Assembly: GCA_947475995.1 (NCBI GenBank)
Contig: CANJNI010000018.1
Span: forward strand, 1-64,000
DNA length: 64,000 nt
Reading direction: 5' to 3'
Source: Beijerinckiaceae bacterium
GTDB taxonomy: Bacteria > Pseudomonadota > Alphaproteobacteria > Rhizobiales > Beijerinckiaceae
The notes below the pieces were generated by a model, which was not told where the DNA came from, made no database searches, and saw only the letters and a program-made list of their open reading frames with translations. This document shows positions 1 through 7,799 of the stretch, one piece after another (positions within the stretch are counted from its first letter, which is position 1; each line of letters opens with the position of its first letter). Position numbers and translations under genes: made by a program.

Positions 1-286
1 CAGTTTGGTCCCTATCTGCCGTGGGCGTAGGAGAATTGAGAGGATTTGTCCCTAGTACGAGAGGACCGGGATGAACATACCTCTGGTGGACCTGTTGTGG
101 CGCCAGCCGCAGTGCAGGGTAGCTATGTATGGTCGGGATAACCGCTGAAGGCATCTAAGCGGGAAACCCACCTCAAGACGAGTTCTCCCTCGAGAGCCGT
201 GGAAGACGACCACGTTGATAGGCCGGGTGTGGAAGCAGGGTAACCTGTGTAGCTTACCGGTACTAATAGCTCGATTGGCTTGATCG
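1..286 (+). rRNA. rrl: 23S ribosomal RNA, 3' end (partial)
   Basis: The window opens inside the 23S rRNA. The sarcin-ricin loop sequence (agtacgagaggacc) is at about 54-67, and the conserved 3' domain continues to the terminal helix near 286. The 5' part lies outside the window. The exact 3' end is an estimate, good to about 5 bases. The 5S gene and an initiator tRNA follow on the same strand, the usual alphaproteobacterial rrn order. Confidence 0.97.
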
Positions 287-308
287 CCCTCATTAATCAA
301 TGTCCATC

Positions 309-381
309 GCCGACCGGAAGGTCGGCAGGCGAACCTTCGGTTCGCTCGAGATGGAGCATCGAAAGCGGTTGTAACAACCGC
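309..381 (+). other. 23S-5S spacer with three small hairpins
   Basis: Three perfect short stems can be read in the rRNA spacer: 309-315 with 320-326 (GGAA loop), 329-335 with 339-345, and 365-371 with 375-381. They lie between the 23S 3' end and the 5S gene, so they probably belong to the processing region of the rRNA precursor. The stems are seen directly; the role is inferred. Confidence 0.5.
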
Positions 382-417
382 CAGAAACCCAGTTTTGCTT
401 CTTCTCTGACTTTTGCC

Positions 418-536
418 GGCCTGGTGGCCCTTGCGAAGTGACAGGACCCGATCCCATCCCGAACTCGGCCGTCAAACGCTTCAGCGCCAATGGTACTTTG
501 TCTCAAGACACGGGAGAGTAGGTCGCTGCCAGGCCT
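418..536 (+). rRNA. rrf: 5S ribosomal RNA
   Basis: About 119 bases with the typical 5S core (cccgatcccatcccgaactc at 448-467). The ends pair: ggcctgg near 418-425 with ccaggcc near 529-535. It lies about 130 bases downstream of the 23S end. The ends are set from the terminal helix and may be off by one or two bases. Confidence 0.95.
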
Positions 537-576
537 GCAAAAGTCATAGAAATCATCCTCTTCACACAACACAACA

Positions 577-608
577 AACGGCGGCTGTCTCAAAAACCAG
601 CCGCCGTT
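577..608 (+). terminator. Hairpin downstream of 5S rRNA
   Basis: A perfect 11-bp stem (577-587 with 598-608) closes a 10-base A-rich loop and is followed by a short, interrupted T-containing stretch. Its position about 40 bases after 5S fits a terminator or processing stem of the rrn transcript. The next gene is a tRNA about 100 bases downstream, so readthrough or a separate tRNA promoter is possible. Confidence 0.6.
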
Positions 609-709
609 CGTGTTTGAGGCCAAACCTCACGCACAAACATCCTCGACGCGGAATGGAACAGCGCAACGGACCAAAATCCGGGCTGAACCAGACCAACTCA
701 AATCCTTGA

Positions 710-786
<77 letters not shown>

Positions 787-792
787 AACATC

Positions 793-826
793 AAAACCCC
801 GCCCGCAGAAATGCCGGCGGGGTTTT
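793..826 (+). terminator. Rho-independent terminator after tRNA-fMet
   Basis: An 11-bp stem (793-803 with 816-826), GC-rich at the core with AAAA/TTTT at the base, starts 7 bases after the tRNA. The T-run is part of the stem, giving a typical bidirectional-looking intrinsic terminator. Confidence 0.8.
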
Positions 827-894
827 CGTTTGGCGGGCCTGTTTGATCGAGGACGAGCCGCGTGCGATACTTCGTCAACAATGGGGAGGTCGCC

Positions 895-1641
895 ATGCTT
901 TTGAATCGCGGATTGCGCAATCGGTTTGCCGTCACACTGTCGCTCGCGTTGTTCACGGTCGGGCTTTTTGCAGCACGGGCGCCGGCAGCTCTCGCGCAGG
1001 ATTACAAGGCGGTTCTGGCCGCCCCGGACCGCGCGGCTTCCGACGTCGAAAATGACAAGAAGCGCGAAGCGCTCAAATTGCTTGAATTCACCGGCGCGAA
1101 GACGGGATGGACGGTGCTCGATATGGGGGCAGGCGCCGGATATTCGACAGAGCTGATGGCGCGTTCGGTCGGCCAGACCGGCAAGGTGTTCGGACAGAAC
1201 GACAAGCCTTCCGAAAAATTCGCCGCCAGGCTCAAGACGCCCGCAATGGCGAATACGACCGCTGTCGTCGCGCCGTTCGACAAGCCGCTTCCCGCAGATG
1301 CGCCGAAGCTGGACCTGATTTCCTTCTTCTTCGCTTATCACGACACGACCTTCATGGACGTCGATCGTCCGAGGATGAACCGCGCCATGTTCGACGCCTT
1401 GAAGCCGGGCGGAATCCTCGTTGTTGCGGATCATTCCGCGCGTCCGGGCCAAGGCGCGACGGTTGGCAAGACCACGCATCGCATCGAGGAATCGACGCTT
1501 GTTGCGGAGATCGTCGCAGCGGGATTCAAGCATGTCGCAACGGGCGATTTTCTGCGCAATCCCGATGATCCGCGCACGGTGTCTGTGCATCGCTCCGGCA
1601 TACGCAACGACGAATTCGTGGTGAAATTCCAGAAGCCCTGA
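895..1641 (+). CDS. Exported class I SAM-dependent methyltransferase-like protein
   Basis: 248 residues. The start at 895 is preferred over the upstream GTG at 862 because GGGGAGG (883-889) sits 5 bases before it. An N-terminal hydrophobic signal peptide ends near an AxA site (ALAQ) at about residue 35. A Rossmann methyltransferase core follows, with the SAM-binding motif VLDMGAGAGYS and a later LKPGGILVVADH strand. It resembles the COG4798 family of predicted methyltransferases, which usually carry a signal peptide although SAM is cytoplasmic. Substrate and true location are unknown. It is followed on the same strand by a small globin gene. Confidence 0.8.
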   Translation: MLLNRGLRNRFAVTLSLALFTVGLFAARAPAALAQDYKAVLAAPDRAASDVENDKKREALKLLEFTGAKTGWTVLDMGAGAGYSTELMARSVGQTGKVFGQNDKPSEKFAARLKTPAMANTTAVVAPFDKPLPADAPKLDLISFFFAYHDTTFMDVDRPRMNRAMFDALKPGGILVVADHSARPGQGATVGKTTHRIEESTLVAEIVAAGFKHVATGDFLRNPDDPRTVSVHRSGIRNDEFVVKFQKP

Positions 1642-1727
1642 TTTTCGCATGCTTTTTGTCGATCGGAGTTGACGCTGCGCTCGCCGTCGTGGTGGATCGG
1701 CGCAACGTTCGCCCGGAAGACGCAGGC

Positions 1728-2132
1728 ATGACTGAAGACCAGAGCGCTTATCAAGAAATCGGCGGCGATGCGGGCGTTCGGGCGCTCGTCAATCGCTTCT
1801 ATGAACTCATGGACACTTTGCCCGAGGCGAGCGCCTGCCGCGCCATTCATCCACCGGATCTTTCGAGCAGCAATCAAAGGCTTTTCGAGTATCTGACGGG
1901 TTGGCTCGGCGGGCCGCAACTGTTCATCCAGCGGCATGGTCCACCCATGCTGCGTCGCCGGCATCTGCACGTGCCGATTGGGCAGGAGGAGATCGACGGT
2001 TGGCTCGTGTGCTTCATGCGCGCGTGGAGTGAAACCGTGAAGGATAGAACGCTCGACGAATGGATATTGCCGCAGATCGATGCGCTTGCGCGTCAGATGC
2101 GCAATCAGGCTGACAAGTCAGGGTCTGTTTAG
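1728..2132 (+). CDS. Group II truncated haemoglobin
   Basis: 134 residues, start at 1728 with GGAAG at 1715-1719. The reading frame is open upstream, but that extension does not look like a globin. The 2-on-2 globin signature is visible: an N-terminal YQEIGGDAGVRALV helix, a FYELMD segment, and the F-helix region RHLHVPIGQ, where the proximal His is expected. Such small globins bind O2 or NO at haem and are linked to NO detoxification or oxygen chemistry. It lies 86 bases after the methyltransferase and may be co-transcribed with it. Confidence 0.85.
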   Translation: MTEDQSAYQEIGGDAGVRALVNRFYELMDTLPEASACRAIHPPDLSSSNQRLFEYLTGWLGGPQLFIQRHGPPMLRRRHLHVPIGQEEIDGWLVCFMRAWSETVKDRTLDEWILPQIDALARQMRNQADKSGSV

Positions 2133-2236
2133 AGTCTGTTTACCCTGATGAGGCGCCGCAGACCAAGTGCGCCTGCGCACTTGCAGGCCCAACAATTGCG
2201 GATCATGCTGCCGCTCGACTTTGAACGGAGCTGTGG

Positions 2237-3451
2237 ATGCGCGCGCTTGTCCTTTTCGGTGTAGCTTTCGGAATTGCGGCGAGCAGCGCTTCGGCGCTCG
2301 AAAGCTTTACGCTCGATCCCATCACGATCGAACAAGGGCAAGGCAAGATCATCATTGCGCGCGTCGATTTCGTCGACACGAACTTGTCGCGGTCTGAAGC
2401 TTCATCGCTCTTTTCCATGAATGCGCGCAGCCAGAAGGCCGATGTGCTCGGCAGGATTGATGCGGCGCGCATTCGCATTCCCGAATTGCGAATTGAGACG
2501 AAATCAGGCGGCCTGCTTGTGCGCAGCCTCGAGATCACCGGCGTAAAGCGGGGGCGCTTTGGCCGCTTCGAGACAGCAGGCGCCGACGGGGCATTTCGTT
2601 TCAATGATGCGCCGAACGGCTCGATCAGACTGGGCGCGCTTCTTGTCGAGGACGGTGATTTCGTCCAGTTCCTGCAGGCGCTCGAAGTCGAGCGAGCCGC
2701 GCGCGTTGCGTGGCGTTTCGGCAAGTTTGAATTTGCCGGACTTGATCTTGAGATTCCAGACGGCGGCCCCGGAACCAAGAGCGATCTGCTCTACCGGATT
2801 CATCTCGACGGCGTGACGGCCGCCAATGCGTATCAGGGAGACATTCCGCTCCGCAGCCGGTTCGAGATGAAGAATCTCAGCGTCACGGCGCCACCCGGCT
2901 CCACCATGCAACGCGACCTCGAGGACTTCGGCTACAAGTCGATCGGCTTCAGCGCGACAGCATCGGGCGTTTATGATCCGGCGAAGAAGACATACGCCCT
3001 GGAAGACTTCACGTTGCGGTCGCCGGACGCAGCGGCACTGGAATTCAAGGGGTCGTTTGCGGGCGTCGAACCGGAAGCCCTGCTGGGAGGGCCGCAACGT
3101 TTCACACGAATGCTCAGCACGGAAATTGCGCGCTTCAGCCTGCGCTTTTCGAACAGCGGGCTGGTCGAGAAGGCCATTGATTATTATGGCCGGAAGCAAA
3201 ACCGCACGCCGGAACAGGTGAAGCGCGAATTCGCCGCGCTGATCACCGGCATGGGGCCGATGATGATGGGCGGCCATCCATCTTCGCTGGCCCTGGCGCA
3301 GGCTGTGGCGGATTTTGTCAGAAATCCGCGATCGCTTTCGGTGCTGCTCGTCGCGCGCGGCCAGCCTGTCAGAATGCAGGATGTGCGCGACATGCAGGAA
3401 CCGGGCGCGCTGCTGAAACTGTTCGATCTGGAAGCAGCCGCGAACCGTTAG
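2237..3451 (+). CDS. Exported protein of unknown function
   Basis: 404 residues; start supported by GGAG at 2227-2230. A clear Sec signal peptide (hydrophobic 3-20, cleavage after SASA near residue 21) makes it periplasmic or outer-membrane associated. The rest is rich in beta-strand-like alternation, with repeated segments of the form 'IxxxSLxLxxxxFxGxD', which recalls AsmA-like or lipid-binding beta proteins, but no family could be named. No catalytic motif was recognised. It stands alone between the globin and the transpeptidase-like gene. Confidence 0.75.
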   Translation: MRALVLFGVAFGIAASSASALESFTLDPITIEQGQGKIIIARVDFVDTNLSRSEASSLFSMNARSQKADVLGRIDAARIRIPELRIETKSGGLLVRSLEITGVKRGRFGRFETAGADGAFRFNDAPNGSIRLGALLVEDGDFVQFLQALEVERAARVAWRFGKFEFAGLDLEIPDGGPGTKSDLLYRIHLDGVTAANAYQGDIPLRSRFEMKNLSVTAPPGSTMQRDLEDFGYKSIGFSATASGVYDPAKKTYALEDFTLRSPDAAALEFKGSFAGVEPEALLGGPQRFTRMLSTEIARFSLRFSNSGLVEKAIDYYGRKQNRTPEQVKREFAALITGMGPMMMGGHPSSLALAQAVADFVRNPRSLSVLLVARGQPVRMQDVRDMQEPGALLKLFDLEAAANR

Positions 3452-3583
3452 GCGTGTCCGGCCGCCGTCAATCCGGGCGGCTTGCCAATCCGCCCGCCGG
3501 GCGGCAATCTGCGGCCTCTAGTGTTGAGCGTTAGTGCGCCGGAGCGTTCTCTGGTCGACTACGTGACAGGAGAAGTTCCAGCC

Positions 3584-4291
3584 ATGATGTTCGATCGCAC
3601 CACCACGACTGCCGCGGGCGGAAGCCCGAACCCCTCGCGCGCAGCGCGAAGCACGCTTGACCGAAGGACGTTCCTGCTTGGATCCGCCGCCGGGATCGGT
3701 GCGCTCGGGCTTGGCGGCTGCGCGACGACCGACGGAATGAGTCTTGCGGAGGCGACGGCGCTTTACGGGCCGGTACCCGACAAGAAGTTTCCGATCCCGG
3801 CGGCCGATATCAGCAAGGTCGATCAGAAATATTATCGCCGAAAGGTGCGTTACGAGAGCAAGGAAGCGCCCGGCACCATCATCGTCGATCCCGGCAATTA
3901 TTACGTCTATCGCATCGAGGGCGACGGCAACGCCACGCGCTACGGCGCAAATATGGGGCGCGAGGGTTTCCTGTGGCACGGCGACGCCTATGTGGGCCGC
4001 AAGGCCGAATGGCCCGTCTGGACGCCGCCGCCGGAGATGATCAAGCGTCAGCCCGAGGCGGCCAAATATGCGCGCGGCATGCCGGGCGGCCCCGAAAATC
4101 CGCTCGGTGCGCGTACGCTCTATCTCTACCAGAAAGGCCGTTACACGCTCTACACGCTCTACAGCACGAGCGACCCCGAGACGATCGGCACCAACCTGAC
4201 CAGCGGCTGCACCGGCCTGCTCACGCAGGACATGTTCGATCTCTACGACCGCACGCCTGTGAACACCAAGGTCGTCGTGCTGCCCGCCTGA
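3584..4291 (+). CDS. L,D-transpeptidase (YkuD/ErfK)-like Tat lipoprotein, catalytic His absent
   Basis: 235 residues from ATG 3584 (AGGAGA at 3568-3573). The N-terminus carries a twin-arginine motif (DRRTFLLG) and then a lipobox (LGGC), so it is probably Tat-exported and lipidated. The C-terminal half follows the ErfK/YbiS layout: strand LYLYQKGRYTLY, then PETIG, then the Cys motif TSGC (Cys about residue 209). Active members have His-Gly about 16 residues before this Cys (IHGT...) and Arg after it (GCIR). Here these positions read LYST and GCTG, so the usual base and an active-site Arg are missing. It may be an inactive or altered relative of the peptidoglycan cross-linking enzymes. Confidence 0.75.
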   Translation: MMFDRTTTTAAGGSPNPSRAARSTLDRRTFLLGSAAGIGALGLGGCATTDGMSLAEATALYGPVPDKKFPIPAADISKVDQKYYRRKVRYESKEAPGTIIVDPGNYYVYRIEGDGNATRYGANMGREGFLWHGDAYVGRKAEWPVWTPPPEMIKRQPEAAKYARGMPGGPENPLGARTLYLYQKGRYTLYTLYSTSDPETIGTNLTSGCTGLLTQDMFDLYDRTPVNTKVVVLPA

Positions 4292-4331
4292 CGGGCGCAT
4301 TGGCGTTCGGACTTCCGGCCCTGTGAATCAA

Positions 4332-4357
4332 AAGAGCGCGGCCTTGGCCGCGCTCTT
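4332..4357. terminator. Bidirectional terminator between convergent genes
   Basis: A perfect 12-bp inverted repeat (4332-4343 with 4346-4357) is followed on the plus strand by cctttttaaa. It sits between the transpeptidase-like gene (plus) and the PBP2-like gene (minus), which end at 4291 and 4380, so it can serve both. Confidence 0.85.
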
Positions 4358-4379
4358 CCTTTTTAAAAGATGCGTTTGC

Positions 4380-5273
4380 CTAAAGTCCCAGCGCGCGCGT
4401 GGTGTCGTCGAAGAGTTCGTCCACAGAGAACTCCCGCGGAATGACTTTCTGCTGGTAGGCGTACTTGATGACGAGTTCGAGCGACTTGCGGTTTGCCTCC
4501 ACCCCGTAGGTCGCCAGATTGATGGCGCCCGGCTCCGGCTGGGGACCGGCCGCGCGGGTGGCGACGAGCATGCGGTAGATTTCCTTCACGACATCCGGAC
4601 GCTCCTTGCAGAGCGACTTCTTGACCACGAACATGTGGTTGATCGGGTAGGTGCCCATCTTCTGGCCCCACGCCTTGGCGGCGGCGTTGGCGTCCGGGAT
4701 GAGCGTCTTGAGGCGGTCGTCCTTGGGCATGGCGCCGCCCAGAAGCCCGGCGTCGACCTCACCGTCGAGCAGCATGGCGGCCAGCTTCTTGCCGGCCGGA
4801 GCGCGCTGGCAATTCGGCGGGTCGGTATATTCGGCCAGATGGGCGTCCTGGAACGTCACCCAGGTGACCCGATCCAGATCGACCCCGTATTCGTTCTGCA
4901 GGATGCCACGCACCCACACGCCCGTGGTCTGCGCATAGGAGCGCACGCCCACGCGCTTTCCGGTCAGTTCGCCCGGCGCCATGTCGCCGCCCTGGGCGTT
5001 ATAGGCGATGCTCTTGTGGTGGAAATTGCCGGAGACGACGTAAGGCAGCAGCACCAGTTCCTTGTCGTAGGCCTTGGCCTGCAGATAGGTCACGATCGCC
5101 AGTTCGCCGCAGTCGAAGGCAAGGTCCCGCACCAGCGGCTTGAAATGGTCGCTGGCTTCCTTGCAGGGGAAAAAGTCGTAATCCAGAAGGGGAGACGCGA
5201 TCTGGCCGGTCTTCAGCGGCATGTTCCACGGCTTGTCCTGCAGCAGGGTGTGAAGTTTCAGTTTGTCCGCCAT
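4380..5273 (-). CDS. PBP2-fold protein, 4,5-dihydroxyphthalate decarboxylase-like
   Basis: 297 residues without any signal peptide: the N-terminus (MADKLKLHTLLQDKPW) is polar. The body resembles NMT1/TauA-type periplasmic binding folds and in particular the 4,5-dihydroxyphthalate decarboxylase branch, with segments such as VTWVTFQDAHLAEYTDPP and LLDGEVDAGLLG. The missing export signal argues for a cytoplasmic enzyme rather than a transport receptor. No ABC transporter permease or ATPase gene is nearby. It is divergent from the kinase/ACAD/ligase operon across about 250 bases, which may contain shared control. The substrate is unknown; 'ABC transporter substrate-binding protein' would be the default automatic label. 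Confidence 0.65.
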   Translation of the reverse strand: MADKLKLHTLLQDKPWNMPLKTGQIASPLLDYDFFPCKEASDHFKPLVRDLAFDCGELAIVTYLQAKAYDKELVLLPYVVSGNFHHKSIAYNAQGGDMAPGELTGKRVGVRSYAQTTGVWVRGILQNEYGVDLDRVTWVTFQDAHLAEYTDPPNCQRAPAGKKLAAMLLDGEVDAGLLGGAMPKDDRLKTLIPDANAAAKAWGQKMGTYPINHMFVVKKSLCKERPDVVKEIYRMLVATRAAGPQPEPGAINLATYGVEANRKSLELVIKYAYQQKVIPREFSVDELFDDTTRALGL

Positions 5274-5522
5274 TTTATCTCCGATGCTTCCTCTGGAACG
5301 TCTCTGCCGAACCCTGCGCGACTCGCGCCACCCAACATTGGCCGGATTGTATTTTCCGCGCGGCGTCGGGGCTCATTAATAGGGCGCGAATTTCGATAGA
5401 ATTTGCTGCGCCGTATGGACTGCCGCGCCGGCGCGCCGCGCTTGGATTTCTCTTTTCGCGGCTGAACCGGAAACTTGCGCTTTTCGCATTTCCCGTTTCA
5501 ATGGCGGGCATGAAGCGCCCTT

Positions 5523-6593
5523 GTGCAGATCTCCCCGAACATCATGCCTGATCCGGTTCCACAGCCCGGTGACGGACTTTCGCTGGATGCGGTGGCCCGG
5601 CATCTGTCGCCTGCGGGGCTGCAACTCGATCTGGCCGCCGGAGCGGTGCGGCTTTCGGGCGGATTGTCGAACCTGAATTATCTTGTGCGGGTCAACGGAA
5701 GGCCTGCGGTGCTGCGGCGGCCTCCGCCGGGGCCGCTCCCGCCCGGCGCGCACGACATGGCCCGCGAACATCGCGTCCTCAGCAGGCTTTCCAGGGCGCT
5801 GCCTCTGGCGCCCGACAGCTTTCATCTCTGCGAAGATGTGTCGGTCATCGGCGCGCCGTTCCAGTTGCTGGACTATCGGACTGGACTGGTCGTGCAGGGA
5901 GACCGGCTGCCGACGGAATTTGCCACAACGGACTCTCGCCGCGACCTGTCGGGGGAACTCGTGCGCACATTGGCGGCGATTCACGCCGTCGACGCCAACG
6001 CGATCGGTCTTGGCGACCTCGGACGGCCGGAAGGATTTTTCGAGCGAACCACGGAAGGCTGGCGCAAGCGCGGGGCTGCGGTGATCGAGCAGGACTCTTC
6101 GCTGAAAGCGGTGGAGACGATCTGCAACTGGCTGCGCGCCCATGCGCCCGCGCCGCTCGCGCCCACCTTGCTGCATTCGGATTTCAAGCTCGACAATTGC
6201 ATGCTTTCGCCGGAGCGCAGGGTCGCCACGGTGCTCGACTGGGACATGGGAACGCGCGGCGATCCGCTCATGGATGTGGCCATCCTGATGAGCTACTGGA
6301 CGGAGCCCGATGATCCGCCCTGCATGCACCGGCTGGCCCAGATGCCGACCGCCGCGCCGGGCTTTCTGTCACGGCGCGAAGCTGTGGACCTGTATGGCAA
6401 GATATCCGGCCGAGACGTGTCGGATTTTCCCGCGTGGCGCATTCTGGCGCTGCTGAAACTCGCAATAGTGTTCCTGCAGCTCGACCGCAACTGGCGTCGC
6501 GGCGCAATGGGCGGCGAAGGGGATCGCGGCTTCGGGGCGCTCGGTGCGGATATTCTCGATTATGCGGCCCGATGCGTCCGCGACGACATGTGA
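5523..6593 (+). CDS. Aminoglycoside phosphotransferase (APH)-fold kinase, ACAD10/11- and LvaA-like
   Basis: 356 residues from GTG 5523, or 349 from ATG 5544; neither has a strong ribosome site. The kinase-like core is clear: an N-terminal lobe with RLSGGLSNLNYLV, the catalytic loop LLHSDFKLDN, and the metal-binding DWDMGTRGDPLMD. This APH branch is found fused or next to acyl-CoA dehydrogenases (human ACAD10/11) and as LvaA in levulinate catabolism, where it phosphorylates a 4-hydroxyacyl-CoA. Here the next gene, 10 bases downstream, is an acyl-CoA dehydrogenase, then an acyl-CoA synthetase. A role in hydroxyacyl-CoA phosphorylation is inferred from family and context; antibiotic resistance is unlikely. 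Confidence 0.85.
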   Translation: MQISPNIMPDPVPQPGDGLSLDAVARHLSPAGLQLDLAAGAVRLSGGLSNLNYLVRVNGRPAVLRRPPPGPLPPGAHDMAREHRVLSRLSRALPLAPDSFHLCEDVSVIGAPFQLLDYRTGLVVQGDRLPTEFATTDSRRDLSGELVRTLAAIHAVDANAIGLGDLGRPEGFFERTTEGWRKRGAAVIEQDSSLKAVETICNWLRAHAPAPLAPTLLHSDFKLDNCMLSPERRVATVLDWDMGTRGDPLMDVAILMSYWTEPDDPPCMHRLAQMPTAAPGFLSRREAVDLYGKISGRDVSDFPAWRILALLKLAIVFLQLDRNWRRGAMGGEGDRGFGALGADILDYAARCVRDDM

Positions 6594-6603
6594 AAGCTGA
6601 AAG

Positions 6604-7776
6604 ATGAATTTCGACATTCCGGCCGATCTGCAAAAGCTGCGCGACGACATCGGCGCCTTCGTCAGGGACTCGATCATTCCGCTTGAAAAGGACAAGCGCT
6701 GGACCAGCCATGGCCCGACGGAAGACTTCCGGCAGGAGCTGGTCGGACTTGCGCGTTCGCGGGGCCTGCTGGCTCCGCATGTACCGGAAGCCTACGGCGG
6801 TCGTAACCTGTCGCATTTCGGACGCGCCATCGCGTTCGAGGCGGCGGGCTATTCAATGCTGGGGCCCATTGCGCTGCATTGCGCCGCCCCCGACGAAGGC
6901 AACATTCATCTGCTGAGCGAAGTCGCAACGGAAGCGCAGAAGGCGCGCTGGCTCGCGCCGCTCGCGCGCGGCGGCATCCGTTCCTGTTTCGCCATGACGG
7001 AGCCGATGGGCGCGGGGTCCGATCCCTCGCTGCTCAATACCATGGCCCGCAAGGTCGACGGCGGCTATCGCATCAGCGGCCTGAAATGGCTCATCACCGG
7101 CGGGCAGGGCGCGTCCTTCGCGATCATCATGGCGAAGATGCAGGGCGGCGATCACGACGGCAAGGCGACCATGTTCCTGAGCGACATGGACCAGCCCGGC
7201 ATTTCGTTGCAACGCCAGCTCGACTCGATGGATTCGAGCTTCAGCGGCGGACACTGGGTGGTGAGTTTCTACGATCTCTTTGTGCCCGACGACTCCGTGC
7301 TGGGCGCGGTTGGCGAAGGCTTCCGGTATGCGCAGGTGCGGCTCGCGCCCGCACGCCTGACTCATTGCATGCGCTGGCTGGGATCCGCCGTGCGAGCGCA
7401 GGACATTGCGCGCGAGTTCGCCAATCGCCGCACGGCTTTCGGAAAGCCTCTGGCGGACCACGAGGGCGTGGGCTTCATGCTGGCCGACAACGACATGGAT
7501 ATCTACACGGCGCGTCTCACCATCTGGCATTCCTGCTGGGTGCTCGATCAGGGCGGACGCGGCAACATTGAAAGCTCACGCGCCAAGGTCATCTGCTCGG
7601 AGGCCATCTTCCGCGTCGCCGATCGTTGCGTGCAGATTCTCGGCGGTCTGGGCCTGACGGAAGATACGGTGGTGGGCCGCTTCTTCCGCGACGCACGCGC
7701 GTTTCGCGTTTACGACGGTCCCTCCGAAGTGCATCGCTGGTCGCTCGCCCGCCATGTCGCACGAGGCCGCGCCTGA
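6604..7776 (+). CDS. Acyl-CoA dehydrogenase family protein (LvaC/ACAD10-11-like context)
   Basis: 390 residues, start 10 bases after the kinase stop. The three-part acyl-CoA dehydrogenase layout is visible: helical N-domain, central FAD/substrate beta domain (CFAMTEPMGAGSD; KWLITGGQGA), and C-terminal helices with RRTAFGKPLADHEGVG, QILGGLGLTED and RDARAFRVYDGPSEVHR. The VYDGPSEVH segment near the C-terminus is typical of the ACAD10/11 branch. Known members of this branch work with an APH-type kinase to convert 4-hydroxyacyl-CoA to enoyl-CoA through a phosphorylated intermediate. The cytoplasmic location and operon fit that model; it is not shown for this protein. Confidence 0.9.
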   Translation: MNFDIPADLQKLRDDIGAFVRDSIIPLEKDKRWTSHGPTEDFRQELVGLARSRGLLAPHVPEAYGGRNLSHFGRAIAFEAAGYSMLGPIALHCAAPDEGNIHLLSEVATEAQKARWLAPLARGGIRSCFAMTEPMGAGSDPSLLNTMARKVDGGYRISGLKWLITGGQGASFAIIMAKMQGGDHDGKATMFLSDMDQPGISLQRQLDSMDSSFSGGHWVVSFYDLFVPDDSVLGAVGEGFRYAQVRLAPARLTHCMRWLGSAVRAQDIAREFANRRTAFGKPLADHEGVGFMLADNDMDIYTARLTIWHSCWVLDQGGRGNIESSRAKVICSEAIFRVADRCVQILGGLGLTEDTVVGRFFRDARAFRVYDGPSEVHRWSLARHVARGRA

Positions 7777-7799
7777 GCCGGACCGAACGAGGAAGCAGC

